64,000 bases of DNA from Pseudomonas gingeri (GCF_013386165.1 NZ_JACAOS010000015.1:721155-785154), one strand, 5' to 3'. Shown: positions 18,032 to 27,428, numbered from the stretch's first letter. The notes: generated by a model not told the origin, from the letters alone. Program-made: numbers and translations.

Positions 18032-20083
18032 ATGTCCCTCGATAGCACCGTCAACAGCGCCCCGATTGCCCGCCGCGACGCGGGCGCGGACCCTTACGCC
18101 TGGTTGCAGGAACGCGACAGCGATGCCGTGCTCGACTACCTAAAGGCCGAAAACAGCTACCAAGAAGCCCAACTGGCCGATCAAGGCGCACTGCGCGAAA
18201 CCCTGTTCGAGGAAATCAAGGCGCGGATTCTCGAAACCGACCTGTCCCTGCCCTCGCCCTGGGGACCGTTCCTGTACTACACCCGCACCACCGCCGGCGA
18301 CGAATATGCGCGGCACTACCGCTGCCCGCGCCCGGCCGACGACAGCCTGACGGTGGATGAAAGCGCCGAAATCCTGCTGCTCGACCCCAACCGGCTGGCC
18401 GAAGGCGGTTTCTTCTCCCTCGGGGCCTTCAGCATCAGCCCGGATCACCAGCGCCTGGCCTACAGCCTCGACACCACTGGCGAAGAGGTCTATCGCCTGT
18501 ACGTCAAGGAGCTGGCCAGCGACGCGGTCAGCGAACTGCCGTTCGAGGACTGCGACGGCAGCATGACCTGGGCCAATGACAGCCAGACACTGTTTTTCGC
18601 CGAACTGGACGAGACTCATCGCCCCCACAAGCTCTACCGCCATCGCCTCGGCGACAGCAGCGCCGAGGAAGTCCTGCACGAAGCCGACGGGCGTTTCTTC
18701 CTGAACTGCTACCGCAGCAGTTCCGAACGGCAACTGGTGGTGTTGCTCAACAGCAAGACCACCAGCGAAGCCTGGGCCCTGGACGCCGATACACCGACCC
18801 AGGCCTTTACCTGCCTGGCGCCACGGGTCGAAGGCCACGAATACTTCGTCGATCACGGCCACTACCAGGCGCAGTGGAGCTGGTTTATCCGCAGCAACCA
18901 GGACGGCATCAACTTCGCCCTGTTTCACGCCCCGGACCATGGCGTGCCGACGCGGGGCGACTGGCAGTTGCTGGTGCCCCACGACGACCAGGTGATGCTC
19001 GAAGGCCTGACCCTGAATACCTCGGCCCTGTGCCTGAGCCTGCGTGAAGGCGGCTTGCCGATCATCGAAGTGCGGCCCCAGGGCCTGCCGAGCTATCGCG
19101 TGCAACTGCCGGATGCCGCCTACAGCCTCTACGTGCAGGACAGCCTGGAATTCACCAGCCAGACCATCCGCCTGCGCTACGAAGCACTCAATCGTCCGGC
19201 CCAGATCCGCCAACTGACCCTGGCCAGCGGCGAACAAAGCGTACTCAAGCAAACCCCGGTATTGGGCGACTTCGACCCCGATGCCTACGTCAGTCAGCGC
19301 CTCTGGGCCAAGGCCACGGACGGCACACAGGTGCCCATCAGCCTGGTGGTCAAGCGTGAACTGCAAGGCCAGGTCACGCCGCTCTATCTCTATGGTTATG
19401 GCGCCTACGGCGAAAGCCTCGACCCGTGGTTCTCCCACGCCCGCCTGAGCCTGCTCGAACGCGGCATGGCCTTCGCCATCGCCCATGTGCGGGGCGGCGG
19501 CGAACTGGGCGAAGCCTGGTATCGCGCCGGCAAGCAGGCCCACAAGCAAAACACCTTCGACGACTTTATCGCCTGCGCCGAGCACCTGATCGCCGAGGGC
19601 CTGACTACCTCGAAGCAACTGGCGATCAGCGGCGGCAGTGCCGGCGGCCTGTTGATCGGTGCGGTGCTCAACCAGCGCCCGGAACTGTTCCAGGTGGCGA
19701 TCGCCGAAGTGCCGTTCGTCGATGTGCTGAACACCATGCTCGACCCGGACCTGCCGCTGACCGTCACCGAATACGACGAATGGGGCAATCCCGAGGAGCC
19801 CGAGGTCCATGCGCGGATCAAGGCCTACGCACCTTATGAAAACGTCCGCGCCCAGGCCTACCCGGCGGCGCTGGTGATCGCCGGCTACAACGACAGTCGC
19901 GTGCAGTACTGGGAAGCGGCCAAATGGGTGGCAAAACTGCGCGCCACGAAAACCGACGAGCATCTACTCTTGCTCAAGACCGAACTGGACGCCGGCCATG
20001 GTGGCATGAGTGGTCGTTATCAGGGATTACGTGACGTAGCCCTCGAATATGCCTTCGTGTTCAAGGTTCTCGGCCTGATCTGA
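18032..20083 (+). CDS. ptrB: S9-family serine peptidase, oligopeptidase B
   Basis: The product is about 683 residues, close to E. coli PtrB. An N-terminal beta-propeller occupies roughly residues 1-400. A C-terminal alpha/beta hydrolase domain follows, with the nucleophile elbow SGGSAGG, the preceding HVRGGGELG motif, the Asp in IAGYNDSRV and the His in DAGHGGMSGR. Oligopeptidase B cleaves short peptides after basic residues in the cytosol. I use ATG 18032, six bases after GAGAG. It is monocistronic and divergent from the membrane-protein gene at 17442. Confidence 0.93.
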   Translation: MSLDSTVNSAPIARRDAGADPYAWLQERDSDAVLDYLKAENSYQEAQLADQGALRETLFEEIKARILETDLSLPSPWGPFLYYTRTTAGDEYARHYRCPRPADDSLTVDESAEILLLDPNRLAEGGFFSLGAFSISPDHQRLAYSLDTTGEEVYRLYVKELASDAVSELPFEDCDGSMTWANDSQTLFFAELDETHRPHKLYRHRLGDSSAEEVLHEADGRFFLNCYRSSSERQLVVLLNSKTTSEAWALDADTPTQAFTCLAPRVEGHEYFVDHGHYQAQWSWFIRSNQDGINFALFHAPDHGVPTRGDWQLLVPHDDQVMLEGLTLNTSALCLSLREGGLPIIEVRPQGLPSYRVQLPDAAYSLYVQDSLEFTSQTIRLRYEALNRPAQIRQLTLASGEQSVLKQTPVLGDFDPDAYVSQRLWAKATDGTQVPISLVVKRELQGQVTPLYLYGYGAYGESLDPWFSHARLSLLERGMAFAIAHVRGGGELGEAWYRAGKQAHKQNTFDDFIACAEHLIAEGLTTSKQLAISGGSAGGLLIGAVLNQRPELFQVAIAEVPFVDVLNTMLDPDLPLTVTEYDEWGNPEEPEVHARIKAYAPYENVRAQAYPAALVIAGYNDSRVQYWEAAKWVAKLRATKTDEHLLLLKTELDAGHGGMSGRYQGLRDVALEYAFVFKVLGLI

Positions 20084-20174
20084 GGAACTCTGCCCGGCGT
20101 CCTTGTCATAACTCTGGGCCGCCGGGTTTCAATGCCCGCACAGAATAATAGGCAACAAGAAAAGACCGTGAGCC

Positions 20175-20648
20175 ATGTCAGAAACGACCTTACTGAATAA
20201 CGAAATCCGCGACATGCTGATGGACAGCGGTTTGTTCGCCAGCTTGCTGCCGGCGGATTGCCTCGCCGCTGCCGGCTATTTCAGCATCAGCAGCGTCGCC
20301 AAGGGCGCAGCCATTTTCAACGAAGGGGATGCCGGGACCTTCATGTGCATCATTCACTACGGCAGCGTGAACGTGCAGAAGAGCAACGCCGAGGGTCAAC
20401 CGGTGGTGATCGCCACCTTGCGCGCCGGCCGGGCCTTCGGCGAGATGGCGGTGCTCGATGGCGAGCGGCGCTCGGCCAGTTGCGTGGCCGCCAGCGATTG
20501 CCAACTGCTGAACCTGGGCAAGGACTCCCTGGAAAAGATGCTCAACGACGCACCGAAGATCGCCGCCAAGATCATTCGCGCCATCGCCATTGCGCTGTCC
20601 AAACGACTGCGCATGGCGGACGGCCAACTGCTCTCGCAACAGATCTAG
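20175..20648 (+). CDS. Cyclic-nucleotide-binding domain protein
   Basis: The 157-residue product is essentially one cNMP-binding domain (about residues 18-135), with the phosphate-binding cassette represented by RAGRAFGEMAVLDGERRSASCVAA. There is no DNA-binding helix-turn-helix after it, so it is not a CRP-type regulator by itself. It may sense cAMP or c-di-GMP and act through a partner protein; that is inference. Its end overlaps the 3' end of the convergent small gene at 20645 by four bases. Confidence 0.85.
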   Translation: MSETTLLNNEIRDMLMDSGLFASLLPADCLAAAGYFSISSVAKGAAIFNEGDAGTFMCIIHYGSVNVQKSNAEGQPVVIATLRAGRAFGEMAVLDGERRSASCVAASDCQLLNLGKDSLEKMLNDAPKIAAKIIRAIAIALSKRLRMADGQLLSQQI

Positions 20649-20926
20649 CTGGAGGTCTCCTTCACCTTATCGTTCTTGTCCGCCTTGTCATTCTGCTCCG
20701 GCCCCGGCAGGGTCTGGTCCTTGGGCGGCTGTGGCAATTCGATACTGGGCAGCGGCTCACCGGCCTTGGGCGGCGTGCGCGGGGTGATCTGCGGGGACGG
20801 CGTCGGGGTGGCCGTACTCGGCGCTCCCGTTTTCGGCGTGACCGGTACCGGCGAGAGATCCTCGGCCCGTACCGTGGTAATGGTGAGCGCGGTCAATGCA
20901 ATGACCGCTACAATAGCGCGTTTCAT
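20645..20926 (-). CDS. Small exported proline-rich protein
   Basis: The product is 93 residues. It starts with a signal peptide (MKRAIVAVIALTALTITTVRA, cleavage probably after VRA), then a low-complexity mature part rich in Pro, Thr and Lys that ends in charged KADKNDKVKETSS. I start at ATG 20926 rather than the TTG one codon upstream. There is no recognisable domain. The location between the cNMP protein and a methyltransferase gives no functional clue. Confidence 0.65.
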   Translation of the reverse strand: MKRAIVAVIALTALTITTVRAEDLSPVPVTPKTGAPSTATPTPSPQITPRTPPKAGEPLPSIELPQPPKDQTLPGPEQNDKADKNDKVKETSS

Positions 20927-21008
20927 CAATGGCTCCGTTGCCAGACTTCTCTGTCTGCCATCAGGCTACTCGCAACGCGGCTATTTTGCCCCTCCCAATG
21001 AGATTTCC

Positions 21009-21695
21009 ATGAAACGTTTCGTTCTGCTGGACACCACTCCGATCCCTGAAAACGGCGGTGCCCTGTGCCTGTTCGAGTATGGCGAAGACTTCGTGATCAA
21101 GATCCAGGGCGGTGACGGCGGGCAATTGATGAACACCCGCATGCACGGTTCCGAAGATGCCCTGGCGGAAATTCCCTGCCGTAAGGTCGCAGGCCGGCCG
21201 CAGTCGCGGGTGCTGATCGGTGGCCTGGGCATGGGCTTCACCCTGGCAGCGGCCCTCAAGCACCTGGGCAAGACCGCCGAAGTCGTGGTGGCCGAACTGG
21301 TGCCCGGCGTCGTCGAGTGGAACCGCGGTCCGCTGGGGGAAAAAGCCGGCCGGCCGCTGGACGACCCGCGCACGCTGATCCGCCTGGAAGACGTGGCCAA
21401 GGTCCTGCAGGCCGAACCCAATGGCTTCGATGCGATCATGCTCGATGTCGACAACGGCCCCGAAGGCCTGACCCAGAAAGCCAACAGCTGGCTCTACTCG
21501 GCAGGCGGCCTGAGCGCCTGTGCCAAGGCGCTGCGGCCCAAGGGCGTACTGGCGGTGTGGTCGGCCAGTGCCGACAGCCATTTCTCCGACAAGCTGCGCA
21601 AGGCCGGCTTCAAGGCCGAGGAAGTCCAGGTCTATGCCCACGGTAACAAGGGCACGCGTCACACCATCTGGATCGCCGAGAAGCTCAAGAACTGA
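21009..21695 (+). CDS. Spermidine-synthase-like SAM-dependent methyltransferase
   Basis: The product is about 228 residues with a Rossmann SAM-binding motif (VLIGGLGMGFTLAAAL), the acidic residue after strand 2 (VVVAELVPGVVEWN) and IMLDVDNGPEG. This is the spermidine-synthase-like family lacking the N-terminal tetramerisation domain, so aminopropyl transfer is unlikely. The frame is open far upstream, but the start at ATG 21009 is the first one past the divergent gene's promoter. The substrate is unknown. A ribosome site is not obvious. Confidence 0.8.
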   Translation: MKRFVLLDTTPIPENGGALCLFEYGEDFVIKIQGGDGGQLMNTRMHGSEDALAEIPCRKVAGRPQSRVLIGGLGMGFTLAAALKHLGKTAEVVVAELVPGVVEWNRGPLGEKAGRPLDDPRTLIRLEDVAKVLQAEPNGFDAIMLDVDNGPEGLTQKANSWLYSAGGLSACAKALRPKGVLAVWSASADSHFSDKLRKAGFKAEEVQVYAHGNKGTRHTIWIAEKLKN

Positions 21696-21745
21696 GCTAA
21701 ACTTTGCCGCATAACCGTCATTAACCTATTCGACAAGGTGAACCC

Positions 21746-22120
21746 ATGAGTTCGGCCAACCCTCCCTCCCATACCGCCAAGCTGGACCGTATCCTGGCCG
21801 ATGCGAAACGCGATAAAGAGATGGGCTATCGTGACAAGGCGCTGAAAATGTACCCGCACGTCTGCGGTCGCTGTGCCCGTGAATTTTCCGGCAAGCGCCT
21901 GAGCGAGCTCACCGTGCATCACCGCGACCACAACCATGACAACAACCCGCAGGACGGTTCCAACTGGGAACTGCTGTGCCTGTTCTGCCATGACAACGAG
22001 CACTCGCGCTACACCGACCAGCAGTACTTCGGCGACAGCTCGCTGAGCAGCCCGAAGATCGCCAAGGCCACCCACAACCCGTTCGCGGCGCTGGCCGGGT
22101 TGATGAAAAAAGACGAGTAA
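21746..22120 (+). CDS. yajD: YajD-family HNH nuclease-fold protein
   Basis: The 124-residue product has two CxxC pairs, CGRC (Cys40/43) and CLFC, around the HNH core VHHRDHNHDNNP and ends with NPFAALAGLMKK. Length and motif order match YajD, a small HNH protein conserved in gammaproteobacteria whose function is unsettled. AAGGTG precedes ATG 21746. It converges with the chemoreceptor gene, with a shared hairpin at the junction. Confidence 0.88.
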   Translation: MSSANPPSHTAKLDRILADAKRDKEMGYRDKALKMYPHVCGRCAREFSGKRLSELTVHHRDHNHDNNPQDGSNWELLCLFCHDNEHSRYTDQQYFGDSSLSSPKIAKATHNPFAALAGLMKKDE

Positions 22121-22138
22121 GCCGGCAGCACCGGCTTA
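22118..22138. terminator. Hairpin between convergent yajD and chemoreceptor gene
   Basis: The stem TAAGCCGG/CCGGCTTA (22118-22125 and 22131-22138) with a five-base loop overlaps both stop codons. It lacks a good T-run, so termination strength is uncertain. Confidence 0.5.
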
Positions 22139-24061
22139 TACGGTGAATCGCTGGACCAGCACGTTCAGATCGCCGCCCAGGCGCGATAGCTCAAGACTTG
22201 CCGACGCCGTCCGTGCACTCGACTGCGCCGACTCGTCGGCAATATCACGGACCCGAACCAGGTTGCCGCTGATCTGTTCGCAGGCGCGGGTTTGCTGATC
22301 GGCAGCCGTGGCGATCTGTGAGTTCATCGACTGGATCAGCGACGCCGACTGGCGAATCTCACTGAGCACGCCGCCGGCTTCACGGGCCAGGGCCACACTG
22401 GACAGGCTCATGTCCTGGCTCTGGCGCATGATCTTCGTAGCCTCCTCGGTGCCGCCATGGAGGGCCTTGATCAGCCCTTCGATTTCCTCGGTGGAGCGCT
22501 GGGTACGCTGGGCCAACGCCCGGACCTCATCGGCCACCACCGCAAACCCTCGTCCCGCTTCACCGGCCCGCGCCGCTTCGATGGCGGCATTGAGGGCCAG
22601 TAGATTGGTCTGCTCCGCCACCTCGCGGATCACCCCGAAAACCCCGCCGATACGTTCACCGTCTTCACGCAGGCGCTCCATCGCCAGGGCCGAACGATCG
22701 ACGTTGAGAACCAGGGCTTCAAAATGCTCAATCGCCTGGGTCACCACCCGATTGCCTTCGACACTGCGCCGCTCGGCCGCCTGGGCCGCCTCCGAGGCCT
22801 GCTGGGCATTGCGCGCGACATGCTGGGCGCTGTCGACCATCTCGCCCATGGCGCTGGCAACCTCTTCGGTCTGCTGACGCTGCTGCGAAACGCCGGCGCT
22901 GCTGTGGGCGGTGACCGTCGACAAACCCTCCGCAGCCTGGGTCAACTGACGGGTGCCAGCGCCGATGCTGCCGATCAACTGACGCAGATGCCCGGCCATT
23001 TCACGCATCGCCGCCATCATCTGCCCCAACTCGTCACGTCGGTGGCTTTCCAGGTTACCGGTCAGGTCGCCCGCGGCGATCTGCCGGGCCAGGGCCAGGG
23101 TCCGCTTGAGCGGCGGGACGATCTGCCGGGTCATGACCCAGGCCGACAGCAAGCCCAGCAACAGCGCCAGGAACCCCGCCGCCAGCAACTCACCACGGGC
23201 CATCCGCACATCGTGAGCACGCCCTTGCAGTTGCAGTTGGTAGACCGCCGCACTCAGGTGCTGCAAGTCCCCGGCCTGGCTCAGCATCGCCTGCTTGGCC
23301 TGCTGGCTCTTGAGCACGCTGTCGCGAAAATCCACGACCCGATCCTGATAGGTCACCGCCGCCTGCAACGCACTCAGCAGTGGTGTCTGCAAGGCGTCAC
23401 CCGGCAATTGCCCATACAGGTCGTTGCCCTGCCGACGAATCTGGTCGGCTATCTGCGAAACGTGCACCTGCGCTTCAGGCTGGGGGTCGGCAATATACAG
23501 ACGCACCTGATCGCGCAGCTGCGCCATCAGCCATTGCAACTCGACCACCGCCTGGGCTTGATCGATGGTGACAGCCGGATCGCTGCGCATCTGCTGGAAG
23601 AGCTGGGTACGCAAACGTGTCAGTTGTTCGGCGATATTCTCCATCACCGGCACCATGGCAACTTCTGCGGCATGGGCCTGGCGTCGGGCCGCGACGAACT
23701 CGGAAAAACTCTGCTGATAAGCCCGGGCCACCTCACGGATGCGTGTGAGGGTCGCCTGCGCGTCGGCTTCCAGGCTCATCTGCAGTTTGTCGACACCGGC
23801 ATACAACGCCTGCATCTGCCCGGCATAGGCGTCGACCGCCGTGCTCTGTCCAGTGCGGTCGAACTCGTTTTCCTGCAAGCGCACGGCAGCGATCTGGGTG
23901 TCCAGCGAGACACTGTCCACCAGCGCTTCGCTGCGCATCGTCAGTTGCCCTATGCTGTACAAGGCAATTCCAGTCAGCAGCGCCGTGAGCAGCAACACGA
24001 TGCCAAACCCCAGGGTCAACTTGCGACGTACCGAAGCACCTATCAACCAGTCGGCGACCAT
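22136..24061 (-). CDS. Methyl-accepting chemotaxis protein
   Basis: The product is about 641 residues. It has a first transmembrane helix (LTLGFGIVLLLTALLTGIALYS), a periplasmic helical-bundle sensor of about 280 residues, a second membrane helix (LLAAGFLALLLGLLSAWVM), a HAMP domain and the cytoplasmic signalling hairpin with EQTNLLALNAAIEAARAGE and GFAVVADEVRALAQRT. The start at 24061 is set by AGGAGAG upstream. The ligand is not deducible. No CheB/CheR tether pentapeptide is seen at the C-terminus. Confidence 0.94.
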   Translation of the reverse strand: MVADWLIGASVRRKLTLGFGIVLLLTALLTGIALYSIGQLTMRSEALVDSVSLDTQIAAVRLQENEFDRTGQSTAVDAYAGQMQALYAGVDKLQMSLEADAQATLTRIREVARAYQQSFSEFVAARRQAHAAEVAMVPVMENIAEQLTRLRTQLFQQMRSDPAVTIDQAQAVVELQWLMAQLRDQVRLYIADPQPEAQVHVSQIADQIRRQGNDLYGQLPGDALQTPLLSALQAAVTYQDRVVDFRDSVLKSQQAKQAMLSQAGDLQHLSAAVYQLQLQGRAHDVRMARGELLAAGFLALLLGLLSAWVMTRQIVPPLKRTLALARQIAAGDLTGNLESHRRDELGQMMAAMREMAGHLRQLIGSIGAGTRQLTQAAEGLSTVTAHSSAGVSQQRQQTEEVASAMGEMVDSAQHVARNAQQASEAAQAAERRSVEGNRVVTQAIEHFEALVLNVDRSALAMERLREDGERIGGVFGVIREVAEQTNLLALNAAIEAARAGEAGRGFAVVADEVRALAQRTQRSTEEIEGLIKALHGGTEEATKIMRQSQDMSLSSVALAREAGGVLSEIRQSASLIQSMNSQIATAADQQTRACEQISGNLVRVRDIADESAQSSARTASASLELSRLGGDLNVLVQRFTV

Positions 24062-24274
24062 AAAGAACTCTCCTGTGAGGCCGCCAGCCGGCCGGGGCGA
24101 TACGCAAAACGCCTTGAGGCACTTTGATATCGCTGGCATTCTAAATCGAACGATCCAAAACACAAGATCAAGATTTTTTCCAGCGGCTGTAATTTAAAGC
24201 CCCGTCGCGTCTCAACTGGGCGAAGTGCCATCACTTACGATTTCCCCTTTGTTCCCGTCACGAGAACGCCGTCG

Positions 24275-25177
24275 ATGAAGCTGAACCAATTGATTCAAAC
24301 CCTGCTGGGTTCCCGCCAACCGGCGCAGGTTTCACGCCCAGAGCAGGAATTGCTGTCGAGCCTGCTGGTGATGGCCTGGGTCGTGGAGGCGCGCGATCCC
24401 TATACCGGCGGGCACCTGTGGCGAGTGGCGCAGTTCTGCGAACTGCTGGCACAGAAAGCCGGTTTCGCCGCCGAAGAAGTGGCGCGGATCGCCCTGGGCG
24501 GTTTTGTCCATGACCTGGGCAAGGTCGGCATTCCCGACGCGGTGCTGCGCAAGGCCGGGCCCTTGAGCGACGAAGAGTACGCGGTGATCAAGACCCATCC
24601 CGACATCGGTTTTCGGCTGCTGCATGCCCACCCCCTGGCCGCGCTGGTGGAGGACGCCGTGCGCCTGCACCACGAGATGCCGGATGGCCGGGGTTATCCC
24701 CTGGGGCTCAAGGCCGGCGAGATCCCGCACCTGGCGAGCATCGTCGGTATCTGCGACGCCTTTGACGCCATGACCAGCACCCGCCCCTATCGCGCGGGCA
24801 TGCCCCAGGCGCAGGCGTTGCAGATCATCGGCAAGAACCTCGGGACCCAGTTCGATGCACACTTTGGCGAGTTGTTTATCCAACTGGGAGAGTCGGGTGT
24901 GTTGAGCCCGATCATCGGCCATACCGACCAAGGCATCCCCCTGCGCCACTGCGGCATGTGTGGACCGACGGTGATCCTGAAACGTGCTCACCGCGCGGGC
25001 GACCATGTGTTCTGCGGTAATTGCGGTGCCGATTATCTATTGCAACAGAAAACGCCAGGCAGCCCATTGGAACTGCAGGCCACCGGCGCCACCGGCAACG
25101 CGAAGGATCTCAGCCCCGAGGCCGACGTCGAGTTGATCGAGCGCCTGGCAAAACACCAGTTCGCCGAGGCCCTGTAG
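24275..25177 (+). CDS. HD-GYP phosphodiesterase with C-terminal zinc-ribbon-like tail
   Basis: The 300-residue protein has an HD-GYP domain at about residues 25-205 with the metal ligands H79-D80, the HHEMPDGRGYP motif (residues 132-142) and DAFDAMTSTRPYR, all intact. HD-GYP enzymes hydrolyse cyclic di-GMP. Unusually, no sensor domain precedes it. Instead a C-terminal tail carries two CxxC pairs (Cys226/229 and Cys247/250) spaced like a zinc ribbon. It is divergent from the chemoreceptor gene. Activity on c-di-GMP is inferred from motif integrity. Confidence 0.9.
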   Translation: MKLNQLIQTLLGSRQPAQVSRPEQELLSSLLVMAWVVEARDPYTGGHLWRVAQFCELLAQKAGFAAEEVARIALGGFVHDLGKVGIPDAVLRKAGPLSDEEYAVIKTHPDIGFRLLHAHPLAALVEDAVRLHHEMPDGRGYPLGLKAGEIPHLASIVGICDAFDAMTSTRPYRAGMPQAQALQIIGKNLGTQFDAHFGELFIQLGESGVLSPIIGHTDQGIPLRHCGMCGPTVILKRAHRAGDHVFCGNCGADYLLQQKTPGSPLELQATGATGNAKDLSPEADVELIERLAKHQFAEAL

Positions 25178-25193
25178 ATACCGTCCTGTCCGT

Positions 25194-25229
25194 TGGAACG
25201 ATGGCGAAGCTTGCATCGTCATCGTTCCA
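25194..25229. terminator. Hairpin between convergent HD-GYP and GST genes
   Basis: Arms TGGAACGATG (25194-25203) and CATCGTTCCA (25220-25229) are perfect ten-base complements located between the two stop codons. There is no long T-run. Confidence 0.55.
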
Positions 25230-25240
25230 GCGGCCCGTCT

Positions 25241-25942
25241 TCAGGCCTGCGGTCCCTTGGACGTCTGGCCAAAGAGGATTTTCTTGCCCTCTTCGGTACT
25301 CGTCGCACGTCGCGAATACGGCTCGCCCTGGGCGTAGGCGCGCGCCGTTGCCGGGCGTTGCTCGATGGCGCGAAGCCAGCGGCTCAGGTCGGGGAAGTCC
25401 TCAATGTTCTGCTGCTGGCGCTGCCACGGCACCACCCAGGGATAACAGGCCATGTCGGCGATCGAATAGTGCTGGCCTGCAATAAATTCACGCCCTTGCA
25501 AGCGGCGATCGAGCACACCGTAGAGGCGATTGGTTTCGTTGACATAACGGTTGATGGCGTAGGGCAGTTTTTCTGGCGCATACAGCCCGAAATGGTGGTT
25601 CTGCCCGGCCATCGGCCCCAACCCGCCCATTTGCCAGAACAGCCACTCGGTCACGGTCTTGCGGCCGCGAACATCGGCCGGCAGGAACTGCCCGGTCTTT
25701 TCCGCCAGATACAGCAAGATCGCACCCGACTCGAACACAGTGATCGGCTCGCCACCATCGGCGGGCGCGGTGTCGATGATCGCCGGCATCCGGTTGTTGG
25801 GCGAAAACGCCAGGAACTCCGGTTTGAACTGGTCGCCAGCACCGATATCCACAGGATGGATACGGTACTCAAGACCGGCCTCCTCCAGGAACATTGTGAT
25901 CTTGTGGCCGTTTGGCGTAGCCCAGTAGTAGAGCTCAATCAT
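25241..25942 (-). CDS. Glutathione S-transferase, YfcG-like
   Basis: The 233-residue protein has the thioredoxin-like N-terminal domain (ATPNGHKITMFLEEAGLEY, then FSPNNRMPAI and FESGAILLYLAEKTG) and the all-helical C-terminal domain (WLFWQMGGLGPMAGQNHHF, YSIADMACYPWV). These motifs match the Nu-class YfcG/YghU group, which has disulfide-bond reductase activity with glutathione. It lies 23 bp downstream of the TetR gene on the same strand and is probably co-transcribed with it. Confidence 0.9.
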   Translation of the reverse strand: MIELYYWATPNGHKITMFLEEAGLEYRIHPVDIGAGDQFKPEFLAFSPNNRMPAIIDTAPADGGEPITVFESGAILLYLAEKTGQFLPADVRGRKTVTEWLFWQMGGLGPMAGQNHHFGLYAPEKLPYAINRYVNETNRLYGVLDRRLQGREFIAGQHYSIADMACYPWVVPWQRQQQNIEDFPDLSRWLRAIEQRPATARAYAQGEPYSRRATSTEEGKKILFGQTSKGPQA

Positions 25943-25965
25943 CCGATTTCCCTCATCAAGACAGA

Positions 25966-26547
25966 CTATTTCAATAACACGAAGACCGGTCGCACCAGCC
26001 CTTCCAGCAATTCCCGTTCAGGCCTTGAGCGGGCCAGCACCCGCAGCCCCATCAACACTCCCAGGCACAGGCGCGCCAGATCATCCGCCGGCTGCGCCGT
26101 GGTGATACTGCCCTGGACCTGGCCGGCGCTGATACAGCGCAGGAAAAAGCTTTCCATACCCTCCTGAACGGTTGCCAACAGCGCCTTGAACTCCGGATCG
26201 TGGGGCGCCACCTCAAGGGCCGCGTTGACGATAAAACAGCCCTTGTGCTCAGGGTCGCCCAGCGACAGTTCGATGATTTCGTTGAAGAACGTCAGGATGG
26301 CTTCGCGGGGCGGCAACTGCTGTTCCAGACGGGCGGAACGCTCGCAGAAGCCGCGCTTGATGTAATGATCGAGGGCCAGGCCGAAAAGTGCGCGCTTGTC
26401 ACCGAAGGCGTTGTACAGGCTGGCCCCGGTGATCCCCATGGCCAACGCCAGGTCCCGCACGGAAGTGGCCGCGTAGCCACGGGACCAGAAGCAGCGGATC
26501 GCTGCCTCCACTGCCACGGCCTCATCAAATTCTCTTGGTCGCGCCAT
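25966..26547 (-). CDS. TetR-family transcriptional repressor
   Basis: The 193-residue protein begins with a TetR helix-turn-helix domain (AIRCFWSRGYAATSVRDLALAMGITGASLYNAFGD region, residues 14-50) followed by a helical ligand domain. It is divergent from the GST gene at 26673 and upstream of the GST at 25241, so it likely controls both transferases in response to an electrophile. That role is inferred from position. The 125-bp intergenic region would carry its operator. Confidence 0.9.
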   Translation of the reverse strand: MARPREFDEAVAVEAAIRCFWSRGYAATSVRDLALAMGITGASLYNAFGDKRALFGLALDHYIKRGFCERSARLEQQLPPREAILTFFNEIIELSLGDPEHKGCFIVNAALEVAPHDPEFKALLATVQEGMESFFLRCISAGQVQGSITTAQPADDLARLCLGVLMGLRVLARSRPERELLEGLVRPVFVLLK

Positions 26548-26672
26548 AACTCACACATGCATTCAAATTGAAGTGGCGGCGATATTCGTTGATACAAACG
26601 ACGATTGCCACACACCAAGGCTTGGCCTATTTTATAACACTCGATCAAAAACATCAGCCAGGACCTTTTGAC

Positions 26673-27380
26673 ATGATCCGCTTCTTTTTCCATCCGACAC
26701 CCAATCCGGCCAAAGTCGCCCTGTTTCTTGAAGAGGCGGCATTGCCCTATGAGCTGGTTCCGGTCGACACCAGCAAGGGCGAACAACACAGCCCGGAGTT
26801 CCTGGCGATCAACCCCAATGGCAAGGTTCCGGCGATCCTTGATACCGAAGGGCCGAACGGCCGAGAAGTCCGGGTGTTCGACTCGAACGCGATCCTGCTG
26901 TACTTGAGTGAAAAGACCGGCTTGCTCGGCGGGGAGCCCGGCGATCGGGGTGAGCTGCTGTCGTGGATGATGTTTATCGCCAGCGGCCTGGGACCATTTT
27001 CCGGGCAGGCGGTGCACTTCCAGCACTCGGCCCCGGAAAGCCTTCCCTACGCCATCAACCGCTATCGCCGTGAAGCCGAGCGGCACTACCGGGTACTGGA
27101 CCGGCATCTGGCGGCGCGCAGCTATATCGTCGGGGACAGCTATTCGATTGCCGATATCTCGGCCTGGGGCTGGATCGACCGGGCGTCCCGCGTGCTGAAA
27201 GGCGAAGAATCACCGTTGGCCGCCTATCCCCACTTGTCGGCCTGGTTCCAGCGTATCGACGCCCGGCCGGCCGTGGCCCGGGCCCGTCAGGTCGGCAAGA
27301 GCCATGCCTTCAAGCAGGTCAACGACGAGCAAACCCGTCGCGCACTGTTCCCCTCGAACTATCCCGACACCACGGTTTGA
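26673..27380 (+). CDS. Glutathione S-transferase
   Basis: The 235-residue protein has the GST N-terminal fold (HPTPNPAKVALFLEEAALPYEL, NPNGKVPAI, FDSNAILLYLSEKTG) and C-terminal helical domain (YSIADISAWGWIDRA). It is similar in plan to the YfcG-like protein encoded at 25241 but clearly diverged. Note HPTPNP in place of TPNGHK at the glutathione-contacting loop. The start at 26673 has AGGA nine bases upstream. It is transcribed away from the TetR gene. Confidence 0.88.
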   Translation: MIRFFFHPTPNPAKVALFLEEAALPYELVPVDTSKGEQHSPEFLAINPNGKVPAILDTEGPNGREVRVFDSNAILLYLSEKTGLLGGEPGDRGELLSWMMFIASGLGPFSGQAVHFQHSAPESLPYAINRYRREAERHYRVLDRHLAARSYIVGDSYSIADISAWGWIDRASRVLKGEESPLAAYPHLSAWFQRIDARPAVARARQVGKSHAFKQVNDEQTRRALFPSNYPDTTV

Positions 27381-27392
27381 TGGAGATGCCGG

Positions 27393-27398
27393 TATAAT
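27393..27398 (+). promoter_or_regulatory. Candidate -10 box for the SPOUT gene
   Basis: A perfect TATAAT lies in the short gap after the GST stop, 31 bases before GTG 27429. No convincing -35 hexamer is visible at 17 bases, so this is tentative. Confidence 0.4.
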
Positions 27399-27428
27399 CG
27401 GGTCTTTTTCCTCAAAGGCACCCGGCTC

